From the NCBI RefSeq assembly GCF_020783335.1, contig NZ_CP086068.1, positions 2,170,001 to 2,234,000 of the forward strand: a DNA stretch of 64,000 nucleotides, in the 5' to 3' direction. Both the position numbers and the translations under genes were made by a program. The DNA comes from Mucilaginibacter daejeonensis (GTDB lineage Bacteria > Bacteroidota > Bacteroidia > Sphingobacteriales > Sphingobacteriaceae). This document shows, piece by piece, positions 9,233 through 15,946 of this stretch. How positions within the stretch are numbered: position 1 is the stretch's first letter; the number at the start of each line of letters is the position of its first letter. The notes beneath the pieces were generated by a model that was not told the DNA's origin, ran no database searches, and saw only the letters and a program-made list of their open reading frames with translations.

Positions 9233-9598
9233 ATGCAACATCAGCCATTATCGCTCAGGCCGTTCATCGGCTCGGCAGACTTTAACCTTTCAAGGAGCTT
9301 TTACCGCGACCTTGGTTTCGAGGAGGTGGTGCTAAGCCACAACCTTTCGGTCTTCAAACTGGGCGCTCACGCATTCTATCTACAGGATGCTTATATAAAG
9401 GATTGGATCGACAACTCGATGTTGTTCCTTGAAGTGGAGGATGTAGAAAAGTTTTGGGACGAACTGCAGAAACTCGACCTGACCGCCAAATATGAAAAGG
9501 TAAAACTGACGCCCATTCAAACGCTTGACTGGGGCCGCGAGTGCTTCATTCACGACCCTGCCGGCATACTGTGGCATGTTGGTCAGTTCAATAAATAG
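9233..9598 (+). CDS. VOC superfamily (glyoxalase/bleomycin-resistance fold) protein
   Basis: The protein is 121 residues from the ATG at 9233. That start is preferred over an upstream in-frame ATG lying inside the previous gene, because the conserved fold begins with LRPFIGSADFNLSRSFYRDLGFEEV. The C-terminal half ends with WGRECFIHDPAGILWHVGQF, the typical second beta-alpha-beta module of VOC proteins. Members include dioxygenases, isomerases and antibiotic-binding proteins. Metal ligands cannot be assigned with confidence, so no activity is proposed. Confidence 0.88.
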   Translation: MQHQPLSLRPFIGSADFNLSRSFYRDLGFEEVVLSHNLSVFKLGAHAFYLQDAYIKDWIDNSMLFLEVEDVEKFWDELQKLDLTAKYEKVKLTPIQTLDWGRECFIHDPAGILWHVGQFNK

Positions 9599-9617
9599 CT
9601 AACAAAATTTTTAATAA

Positions 9618-9653
9618 CCAAGAAGCCCCGACCAAATGGTCAGGGCTTCTTGG
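9618..9653. terminator. Bidirectional terminator between convergent genes
   Basis: A long hairpin (CCAAGAAGCCCCGACC and GGTCAGGGCTTCTTGG, one mismatch) lies between the VOC gene and the convergent nfu gene. Confidence 0.8.
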
Positions 9654-9684
9654 TTTATATGCTTTTGAATTTAGTAAGCAAATA

Positions 9685-10236
9685 TTACATCGCTTCTGAC
9701 ACCACCTCCTGCACCTCAGGCACCATGCGTTTCAGCAGGTTCTCGATACCGGCTTTCAGGGTAATAGTAGAGGATGGGCAACCGCTGCATGAACCTCGCA
9801 GTTCCACGGTCACCACGCCTTCGTTGAATGAACGGTAAGCGATCGCGCCGCCATCCTGCTCAACAGCCGGGCGAACGTAGTCATGCAGGATCTGCTGGAT
9901 CTTTACCTCTGCATCAGTACCTTCAAATGAAACTTCTTCGTCGGCCTTGGCAGCTTGTACGGTCAGTTCCGATTCTACTGCACCTTTCACGAACTCTTTC
10001 AGTATCGCCTCAATGTCGGCCCAGTCAGCATCCTCAGTTTTGGTAACGGTAACGAAGTTGCTGGCAAAGAACACGCCGTTCACAAAAGAGAATTTATATA
10101 GTTCTTTAGCAAAGGTCGAAGCCTCGGCACTTTCTTTGGTAGGATAATCAACACTTCCATTGATCAGCAACTTGTTCACGATGAACTTCATGGTCGCTGG
10201 GTTAGGGGTCGATTCGGTATATACGTTGATGTTCAT
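9685..10236 (-). CDS. Nfu/NifU-like iron-sulfur cluster carrier protein
   Basis: The 183-residue protein has an N-terminal Nfu_N scaffold domain (INVYTESTPNPATMKFIVN at residues 3-21, then FVNGVFFASNFVTVTK). The C-terminal NifU-like domain carries the cluster-binding motif CSGC (C150 and C153) within ELRGSCSGCPSSTITLK. Nfu proteins receive Fe-S clusters from the SUF machinery and hand them to apo-proteins. No suf genes are nearby. A TAAATTTG element on the minus strand at 10260-10267 is a likely promoter. Confidence 0.94.
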   Translation of the reverse strand: MNINVYTESTPNPATMKFIVNKLLINGSVDYPTKESAEASTFAKELYKFSFVNGVFFASNFVTVTKTEDADWADIEAILKEFVKGAVESELTVQAAKADEEVSFEGTDAEVKIQQILHDYVRPAVEQDGGAIAYRSFNEGVVTVELRGSCSGCPSSTITLKAGIENLLKRMVPEVQEVVSEAM

Positions 10237-10259
10237 GAGTATCTGTTTTAGAATTAGAA

Positions 10260-10267
10260 CAAATTTA
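10260..10267 (-). promoter_or_regulatory. -7 element for the nfu-like gene
   Basis: On the minus strand the sequence reads TAAATTTG, matching TAnnTTTG, 23 bases before the start codon. No convincing -33 box is seen. The rest of the 10268-10419 gap holds nothing I recognise. Confidence 0.45.
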
Positions 10268-10419
10268 AACAGCTTTTACCACTATGCCTATAGCTAATTT
10301 GTATTTGACCTCAACATGACAACATAAAATGACGCATATTTCAGCCTTTAAAGAGCCTGATCCGCCGCTTGACAAAGCAGAAGTCGCGTTCGCAAGCTCA
10401 GCGATACATGTTTATAACG

Positions 10420-11766
10420 TTATACGCCGGTATAGGTCCAAGGGCTGATCTGTTTCAGTTCGGCCTTCACCGCGTCACTCACCTCTAAACCATCTACAAA
10501 AACGGAAATGCTTTGGGCATTGATCTGCTGGTTAGTACGGGTGAGGTCCTTTAACGCCTCATAAGGGTTGGGAAAGTTCTCGCGGCGTAAAATGGTCTGT
10601 ATCGCCTCGGCTACTACGGCCCAGTTGTCTTCGAGGTCGCGCTGGATAGCCGCTTCGTTAAGTAACAACTTGTTCAGGCCACGGATTGTCGACTTGATGG
10701 CGATCAGCGAGTGAGCCACCGGAACGCCGATGTTACGCAGCACGGTCGAGTCGGTAAGGTCACGTTGCAGGCGCGATACCGGTAATTTTGCGGCAAGGTG
10801 CTCGAACAAGGCGTTAGCCATGCCAATGTTACCTTCCGAGTTCTCAAAATCGATCGGGTTCACCTTGTGCGGCATGGCCGATGATCCAACCTCGCCGGCC
10901 TTGATCTTTTGCTTAAAGTAATTCATGGAAATGTAGGTCCACATATCGCGGTCAAGATCCATGATAATATTGTTGATGCGTTTCAGGGCATCACACTGTG
11001 CGGCAAAATTATCGTAATGCTCGATCTGGGTGGTATGCTGCGAGCGGCTCAGTCCTAAAACACTGTTCACGAAATGGTTGCCAAAGGTGACCCAGCTAAT
11101 GGCTGGATACGCCACATTGTGGGCATTGAAGTTGCCCGTAGCACCGCCAAATTTAGCCGAATACGGGATGGCCTTGGCCAGCTCCAGTTGTTTTTCGATA
11201 CGCTCGATGAACACCTCGATCTCCTTACCTAAACGGGTGGGTGATGCAGGCTGACCATGCGTATGAGCCAGCATAGGTACCGCTTTCCATTCTTGTGCGT
11301 AGCCTTTCAGGGTGGCCAACAGATCGTCAATAGCAGGGTAGTACACCTTCAGCAACGCTTGCTTGAAGGAGTAGGGTATAGCGGTGTTATTGATATCTTG
11401 AGAGGTCAATCCAAAGTGAATGAACTCCTTGTACTGGTCAAGTCCGCCCAGGGCATCGAACTTTTGCTTGATGAAGTATTCCACCGCCTTCACGTCATGG
11501 TTGGTCACTTTTTCAATATCCTTAATGGCTTGCGCGTCGGCTTCGCTGAACTGCTCATAAATGGCGCGTAACTGCGGGAATACCGACGCATCAACACCGG
11601 CCAGTTGTGGCAATGGATGCTGGCACAGGGCGATAAAGTATTCTATCTCGACCTGTACACGGTATTTGATCAGGGCAAATTCAGAGAAGTAAGCGGCCAG
11701 CGATGAAGTAGCGTTGTGATAACGGCCATCGACCGGCGATATGGCCATAAGCGGAGTAAGTGACAT
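10420..11766 (-). CDS. purB: Adenylosuccinate lyase
   Basis: The 448-residue enzyme catalyses two steps of purine synthesis: SAICAR to AICAR and adenylosuccinate to AMP, each releasing fumarate. It starts MSLTPLMAISPVDGRYH and carries the superfamily signature GSSAMPHKVNPIDFEN, which includes the flexible catalytic-serine loop. It also has the substrate-binding THGQPASPT and HFGLTSQDINNT segments. The length matches the E. coli-type (long) PurB. An in-frame upstream extension of 20 residues is ignored, because a TACCTTTG promoter element lies inside it. Confidence 0.96.
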   Translation of the reverse strand: MSLTPLMAISPVDGRYHNATSSLAAYFSEFALIKYRVQVEIEYFIALCQHPLPQLAGVDASVFPQLRAIYEQFSEADAQAIKDIEKVTNHDVKAVEYFIKQKFDALGGLDQYKEFIHFGLTSQDINNTAIPYSFKQALLKVYYPAIDDLLATLKGYAQEWKAVPMLAHTHGQPASPTRLGKEIEVFIERIEKQLELAKAIPYSAKFGGATGNFNAHNVAYPAISWVTFGNHFVNSVLGLSRSQHTTQIEHYDNFAAQCDALKRINNIIMDLDRDMWTYISMNYFKQKIKAGEVGSSAMPHKVNPIDFENSEGNIGMANALFEHLAAKLPVSRLQRDLTDSTVLRNIGVPVAHSLIAIKSTIRGLNKLLLNEAAIQRDLEDNWAVVAEAIQTILRRENFPNPYEALKDLTRTNQQINAQSISVFVDGLEVSDAVKAELKQISPWTYTGV

Positions 11767-11781
11767 AGCGCAAAATTTTTG

Positions 11782-11789
11782 CAAAGGTA
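11782..11789 (-). promoter_or_regulatory. -7 element for purB
   Basis: On the minus strand this is TACCTTTG, 15 bases before the purB ATG. It supports the choice of the internal start at 11766. Confidence 0.5.
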
Positions 11790-11824
11790 GCAAAGTACCC
11801 GGAACTGAACGCCTGATAAGCAAC

Positions 11825-11857
11825 AAAGGCCGCCTCTGCTCACAAAGGCGGCCTTTT
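11825..11857 (-). terminator. Terminator of the leftward membrane-protein gene
   Basis: The inverted repeat AAAGGCCGCCT / AGGCGGCCTTT lies 20 bases after the stop codon of the gene ending at 11876 and ends in a T-run when read leftward. Confidence 0.75.
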
Positions 11858-11875
11858 AATATGATATGCTGACCG

Positions 11876-12424
11876 TTAAAAGTTGAACTTTTTAAGCAGA
11901 CCTGTTGATCTCAGGTGCCCGATCAGCTTATTCAGCTTACGTTCCCTGCGGCCGCCTGCATCAATGGCATCGTAAGCCAGGCCTGCGGCTACCGCATACA
12001 CAGCGTGGTGCAGGGCGTCGATGGCCAGATCTTTGGGTTTTTGCTCGGTAGCTGGTGGTGCCGCATCATATTTAGGCAGCATGATCAACTCGGCTGCCCA
12101 TATGGCCCCAAAATGTACCAGGGTGGCAGGTGCACCTTTTAAGCCGGCCAATCCTAACAATCCGCGTACGAGGCCCCATGAGGTTCCATAAGCGTAGTGT
12201 ATCTCGTTGCTTAATTTTTCTTTCTGGCTCTCATCGGCAGGGGCAGCACCGGTCACTTGTGATGCTACTTTGATAGGCGCCTCGCTGGGCTCGCGCTTCG
12301 TGATCTTCATTTCGATCATTTGCGATAGCGTGATAGCAGCCGTACCGGCCAGGCCCGCCAGCAGGCCCTTACCAAGTGCGCTCGCCAATTCGCCGAACGC
12401 ATTGTTCTCATGTATCCTTCCCAT
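11876..12424 (-). CDS. Unknown membrane protein, possibly DUF1440/YagU-like
   Basis: The 182-residue protein has at least three likely membrane or amphipathic segments: LASALGKGLLAGLAGTAAIT near residues 13-32, a central GTSWGLVRGLLGLAGLKG to FGAIWAAELIMLP stretch, and HHAVYAVAAGLAYDAI near 138-153. A charged linker (residues 43-75) and a basic tail are cytoplasmic-looking. The pattern resembles the DUF1440 inner-membrane family, but I cannot confirm it. It is divergent from the DUF4126 gene across a 117-base gap. Confidence 0.7.
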   Translation of the reverse strand: MGRIHENNAFGELASALGKGLLAGLAGTAAITLSQMIEMKITKREPSEAPIKVASQVTGAAPADESQKEKLSNEIHYAYGTSWGLVRGLLGLAGLKGAPATLVHFGAIWAAELIMLPKYDAAPPATEQKPKDLAIDALHHAVYAVAAGLAYDAIDAGGRRERKLNKLIGHLRSTGLLKKFNF

Positions 12425-12541
12425 AGGTGTTGTTGTTAGATGTATAGGATGAACATCTTTTAATAATTATTGATTTAATAATTTTCTGTTACTGAAACAT
12501 ATAAGTGGTGATGGATGTACTTTAACAACATCTAAAATGCT

Positions 12542-13039
12542 ATGAAAGATCAACAGAATACCCAGATCACACACCCGTTATGGCAAGCCATTGGTATCGG
12601 GGTGATAGCCGGTTCGCGCTCCATGACCGGGCCAGCACTGGCCGCACACATTTTACGCCGACACGATACTCATGAGCTGGATGGCTCAGCCTTACGCTTC
12701 TTGCGTTCAGGCACGGCCGAAACTGCTTTTAAATTGATGGCCCTGGCCGAGTTCGTGGGCGATAAAATGCCCACCGCGCCGGACCGAATAGGCCTACCCG
12801 GACTGATCGGCCGTTTTGCTACCGGCGCTTTGGCTGGTGCGGCCATGTTCAAAGCCGGTAAACGGAACACTTACCTGGGCGCAATGATCGGCGGCGGCGC
12901 TGCCATATTATCCACCTACGGTACCTTTTACCTACGCAAGTCCACGGTGAAAAGCAGCAAGCTTATCGATCCGGTGATCGGTGCGTTGGAGGATGCCCTG
13001 GTGCTTAGCGCAGGAGCCGGATTGGCTAAAGCGGCGTAA
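12542..13039 (+). CDS. DUF4126-like membrane protein
   Basis: The 165-residue protein resembles DUF4126. It opens with a hydrophobic IGIGVIAGSRSMTGPALAA segment and has a FVGDKMPTAPDRIGLPGLIGRFATGALAGAA core, followed by small-residue-rich helices to a SAGAGLAKAA end. The family is an inner-membrane protein of unknown function. Like its divergent neighbour it is a small Gly/Ala-rich membrane protein, so the two may be functionally linked. Its last 14 bases overlap the 3' end of the convergent MscS gene. Confidence 0.78.
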   Translation: MKDQQNTQITHPLWQAIGIGVIAGSRSMTGPALAAHILRRHDTHELDGSALRFLRSGTAETAFKLMALAEFVGDKMPTAPDRIGLPGLIGRFATGALAGAAMFKAGKRNTYLGAMIGGGAAILSTYGTFYLRKSTVKSSKLIDPVIGALEDALVLSAGAGLAKAA

Positions 13040-14153
13040 TGGCCGACTCAGGGATGGCCTGCGGGAACTTGTCGTTGATATCGGTACGGATCTTAGGCAG
13101 GCTACCCGGATAGTTTTGCTGGATGAAGGTGATCATATTTTCGCGCACGTAACAACGCAGGTCAAAAGCATCTGATGAGTTACGTGCGCTTACCAGCATC
13201 CGTATCTCCATGGTACGTTCTTTAGCGTCGGTCACCTGCAGGGCTTTCACCTTGCCATCGCATAATTTAGTGTTCAGCATCAGGCGGTCAAATTCGGCAC
13301 GCAACGGGGCGAGCGGTATGGTATAGTCCATATATAAGAATACTGAGCCAATGATATCGGCCGATATGCGGGTCCAGTTCTGGAATGGCTTGGTGATGAA
13401 GTAATTGATGGGTAAGATCAGGCGGCGCTGATCCCATATACGCAGCACCACGTAGGTCAGTGTGATGTCTTCTACACGGCCCCATTCGCCCTCTACCACC
13501 AGCACGTCATCTATCCTGATCGGCTGTGTAAAGGCCAGCTGCATGCCTGCCAAAAGGTTGCCTAATGAGTTCTGTGCGGCAAAACCAATGATAATACCGC
13601 CTATACCCACACCGGTCAATAGACCGGCACCTAACTTGCGGAAACTCTCGAAACTCAACAATACCAAGGCAATGGTGACGAACACAATGATAGCCACCAG
13701 CAGCTTGCGCAAGAACTTGAGTTGCGTGCGTATCTTACGTTCCTTCAAGTTGTCTGACTTGTTGAGGTCGTAAAAGTGGTACACATAATCTTCAAGCACC
13801 CGTATGGCCCTGATCAGCAGTATGGCAAAAACGATGATAAGCAGGATGCTGGTCACGCGGTCGAGCAGGGCATAGTAAGTTTTATACATCCGCATAAGCG
13901 GCATCATGGCTTTGAGCACCACCAGAGGGATAAAATAAGTGACCGGCGTACTCAGGTGAGTGATGAAGGAGCGGAAGAAAGAGTAATCGTTCTGCTTGTT
14001 AGCATATATCCGCAGCAACCTTGAAGTAACGAATTTGAGAATAAGCCCGATGATCAGGGCGGTGATAGCGATGCACAGGTTCCAAATGAACGAGGGCATG
14101 TGCTGTGAATAATCTAAAAGATCAGGCGGGAGCTTGGCTTGTATCTGCATCAT
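13026..14153 (-). CDS. MscS family mechanosensitive ion channel
   Basis: The 375-residue inner-membrane protein has four predicted N-terminal helices before the conserved pore helix and beta domain. The pore-lining segment LLTGVGIGGIIIGFAAQNSLGN is followed by the diagnostic beta domain PIRIDDVLVVEGEWGRVEDIT and LPINYFITKPFQNWTR. Members open under membrane tension during hypo-osmotic shock. Stretches outside the conserved core are not unusual. The gene is convergent with, and overlaps, the DUF4126 gene. Confidence 0.92.
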   Translation of the reverse strand: MMQIQAKLPPDLLDYSQHMPSFIWNLCIAITALIIGLILKFVTSRLLRIYANKQNDYSFFRSFITHLSTPVTYFIPLVVLKAMMPLMRMYKTYYALLDRVTSILLIIVFAILLIRAIRVLEDYVYHFYDLNKSDNLKERKIRTQLKFLRKLLVAIIVFVTIALVLLSFESFRKLGAGLLTGVGIGGIIIGFAAQNSLGNLLAGMQLAFTQPIRIDDVLVVEGEWGRVEDITLTYVVLRIWDQRRLILPINYFITKPFQNWTRISADIIGSVFLYMDYTIPLAPLRAEFDRLMLNTKLCDGKVKALQVTDAKERTMEIRMLVSARNSSDAFDLRCYVRENMITFIQQNYPGSLPKIRTDINDKFPQAIPESAITPL

Positions 14154-14297
14154 GAATAGACGGGATATGAGTTAGATACCTGTAAAAGGTGGTTATAGCT
14201 GTTTTGTTTGACAAAATGCGGATAACGTGCTCCCCAGCCACAATAATGCGGCCGGCAACAAGTTATATATCGGTAGCAAATGCATTAAAAAAGCTGC

Positions 14298-14337
14298 AAA
14301 AATGACCAATGTCATTTTTAGGTAATTGCTTACCTAA
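14298..14337. repeat. Two back-to-back palindromes upstream of a small-RNA promoter
   Basis: AAAAATGAC (14298-14306) and GTCATTTTT (14311-14319) form a perfect 9-bp inverted repeat with a CAAT spacer. The next 20 bases, TTAGGTAATTGCTTACCTAA (14318-14337), form a second perfect palindrome. They end 5 bases before the -33 box of the promoter at 14343. They look like operator sites for dimeric regulators. The stretch 14154-14297 holds nothing I recognise. Confidence 0.55.
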
Positions 14338-14342
14338 TTTTA

Positions 14343-14372
14343 TTGATAACCGGAAGCTGATCACTATATTTG
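14343..14372 (+). promoter_or_regulatory. Strong promoter for a candidate small RNA
   Basis: TTG (14343-14345) and TATATTTG (14365-14372) are 19 bases apart, an ideal Bacteroidota promoter. No coding region starts downstream before a terminator. Confidence 0.7.
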
Positions 14373-14377
14373 TATAG

Positions 14378-14510
14378 TTAGCTAAAAGACAACAAGCGGT
14401 ACCCAACGGTATCTGACTATATACTTGTTCAAAGAGACTTCTTAAGAGTAGAGGTGATTGTTTTAGAGTGATTGAAGCGGGCCGGGATAATTATTCCGGC
14501 CTGTTTTTTT
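14378..14510 (+). ncRNA. Candidate small non-coding RNA
   Basis: About 130 bases lie between an ideal promoter and a strong terminator, with no credible reading frame. The predicted transcript has a small hairpin (GGTACC / GGTATC, 14398-14415 region), an imperfect AAGAGT-centred repeat, and ends with the terminator. It lies upstream of rplU but has its own termination signal, and rplU has its own promoter, so it is not simply the rplU leader. It could be a known RNA such as 6S RNA or a new one. Coordinates are approximate. Confidence 0.5.
14476..14510 (+). terminator. Terminator of the candidate small RNA
   Basis: GGCCGG and CCGGCC flank a 10-base AT-rich loop and are followed by TGTTTTTTT. 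Confidence 0.8.
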
Positions 14511-14558
14511 GACCAGAGTAGACGAGAGGAGTGGCTGCTAATATTAATTTAGCATTCA

Positions 14559-14589
14559 TTGTTTTTTAAAATAAGTATACCTATATTTG
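14559..14589 (+). promoter_or_regulatory. Promoter of rplU-rpmA
   Basis: TTG (14559-14561) and TATATTTG (14582-14589) are separated by 20 bases. The start codon of rplU is 38 bases downstream. Confidence 0.75.
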
Positions 14590-14627
14590 CACCTCAAATT
14601 TTTAAACAATTAAATTATTTACGAACA

Positions 14628-14936
14628 ATGTACGCAATAGTAGATATAGCCGGACAGCAATTTAAAGTTGCAAAAGACCAGCAGATCTTTGTACACCGCT
14701 TGCAAGGAGATGAAGGCGCTAGTATTGAATTTGACAAAGTATTGTTAGCTGAGAACGAAGGTAAATTTTCGTTAGGCAGTGCCTTGAGCAGTGCTAAAGT
14801 ATCAGCTACGATCCTGTCTCATGTAAAAGGTGACAAAGTGTTGGTCTTCAAAAAGAAACGCAGAAAAGGTTACAAAAAGAAGAACGGTCACCGTCAGCAA
14901 TTCACTAAGATCGCTATCACAGGCATCACTTTATAA
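14628..14936 (+). CDS. rplU: 50S ribosomal protein L21
   Basis: The protein is 102 residues from the ATG at 14628. It begins MYAIVDIAGQQFKVAKDQQ and contains the conserved C-terminal KRRKGYKKKNGHRQQFTKI, which contacts 23S rRNA. The in-frame ATG at 14559 is rejected because the promoter lies over it. The gene is co-transcribed with rpmA (54-base gap), the usual L21-L27 arrangement. Confidence 0.97.
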   Translation: MYAIVDIAGQQFKVAKDQQIFVHRLQGDEGASIEFDKVLLAENEGKFSLGSALSSAKVSATILSHVKGDKVLVFKKKRRKGYKKKNGHRQQFTKIAITGITL

Positions 14937-14990
14937 TTTGAAGGTTTAATTGGATCGGCTCAATACCGTCCGTATAATAATATTTAAGAA

Positions 14991-15404
14991 ATGGCTCACA
15001 AAAAAGGTGCGGGTAGTTCGAAGAACGGCCGCGAATCGCATAGCAAACGCTTAGGTATCAAGATCTTTGGTGGTCAGCCTGCAATTGCCGGTAACATCAT
15101 CGTTCGTCAACGTGGTACCAGACATAACCCAGATCAGAACGTAGGTATCGGTCGCGACCATACTTTGTTCGCTTTGATCGATGGTAAGGTAGTATTCAAA
15201 AAGAAAGCTGACAACCGTTCATACGTATCAGTACTTCCTTTTGAGACCGCTGACGTAGCTGTTGAAGCAACTCCGGTAACTAAAGTTGCTGTTGAAGCTG
15301 AAACCGTAGCTCCATCTGACGGTAAAGCAAAGAAAGCCGCTAAAGCAGAAGAAGCTCCAAAAGCTGAGACCGCTACAGAAGGCGAAGAAGTAGTAGCTGA
15401 GTAA
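14991..15404 (+). CDS. rpmA: 50S ribosomal protein L27 with long acidic/alanine-rich tail
   Basis: Residues 1 to about 83 are standard L27: [30 protein letters not shown] and [14 protein letters not shown], the part that reaches the peptidyl-transferase centre. The N-terminus starts directly with MAHKKG, with no cleavable Firmicutes-type leader. The full length is 137 residues against about 85-90 usually. The extra 50 or so residues are almost only A, E, K, T and V, with a repeated VAVEA and a final EGEEVVAE. This tail is low-complexity, so probably flexible, and its role is unknown. Confidence 0.96.
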   Translation: MAHKKGAGSSKNGRESHSKRLGIKIFGGQPAIAGNIIVRQRGTRHNPDQNVGIGRDHTLFALIDGKVVFKKKADNRSYVSVLPFETADVAVEATPVTKVAVEAETVAPSDGKAKKAAKAEEAPKAETATEGEEVVAE

Positions 15405-15437
15405 TTATCAGGGTATAGCCCTTATAATTCATACCAT

Positions 15438-15475
15438 ACAAAAGCCCGATCATGAAAATGACCGGGCTTTTTTGT
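15438..15475 (+). terminator. Terminator of rplU-rpmA
   Basis: AAAAGCCCG and CGGGCTTTTTT flank a short loop about 35 bases after the rpmA stop. Confidence 0.8.
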
Positions 15476-15646
15476 TAGCAAATATTTTTTTTGATGACGA
15501 AATCGCTGCTGAATCTAAAGCAATAGTTGTCTACCTTACCCGCAGTACAAGGTGACCGATATTACCTCGACCATTGCAAGACATGTACATGGACCTTTGA
15601 CGTGAGTTATTGGCCGTCAACAGCGCCGAAGCAAGCGTTAAAATGG

Positions 15647-15886
15647 TGTTACATTTGCAAAAAAGTGTTACAGCGATGTAACAGAATTCCCCAAGTTTCC
15701 CCACTTTTTAAGATCACGAAATTCGTAAAAACCCAACTTTTTCAAGCAAAAGCATACAAAAAGTTAGAATGTAACACTAATTGTAACGCTGTAACACCAA
15801 AATGTAACACTCAAGTGTGATGTTATAATGTCGCGATCGCACCCTTACAACCTCTTTAACGACCACCGATCACCAAATTCGTAACA
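15647..15886. repeat. Cluster of GTAACA/TGTTAC hexamers in a gene-free stretch
   Basis: The stretch 15476-15887 has no convincing gene. It contains TGTTAC at 15647 and 15666, and GTAACA at 15678, 15771, 15791, 15804 and 15881, plus GTAAC at 15783. The copies at 15666 and 15678 form an 18-base inverted repeat with a 6-base spacer. One copy every few dozen bases is far above expectation for a hexamer and suggests a protein-binding array or the relic of a repeat-bearing element. Confidence 0.55.
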
Positions 15887-15887
15887 C

Positions 15888-15927
15888 AAAAAAAGCGACC
15901 ATCCGGTTAAGGATGGTCGCTTTTTTT
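15888..15927 (-). terminator. Terminator of the S9 peptidase gene
   Basis: A near-perfect hairpin, AAAAAAAGCGACCATCC / GGATGGTCGCTTTTTTT, lies 20 bases beyond the stop codon and is read leftward. Confidence 0.85.
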
Positions 15928-15946
15928 GTGTTATGGATCAGGCTGC

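Noticed and set aside
15527..15820. Open frame of 97 codons upstream of the S9 peptidase terminator
   Set aside because: Its protein is Lys/Cys/Thr-rich with no recognisable pattern, and it runs through the GTAACA repeat cluster; no promoter or start context supports it.
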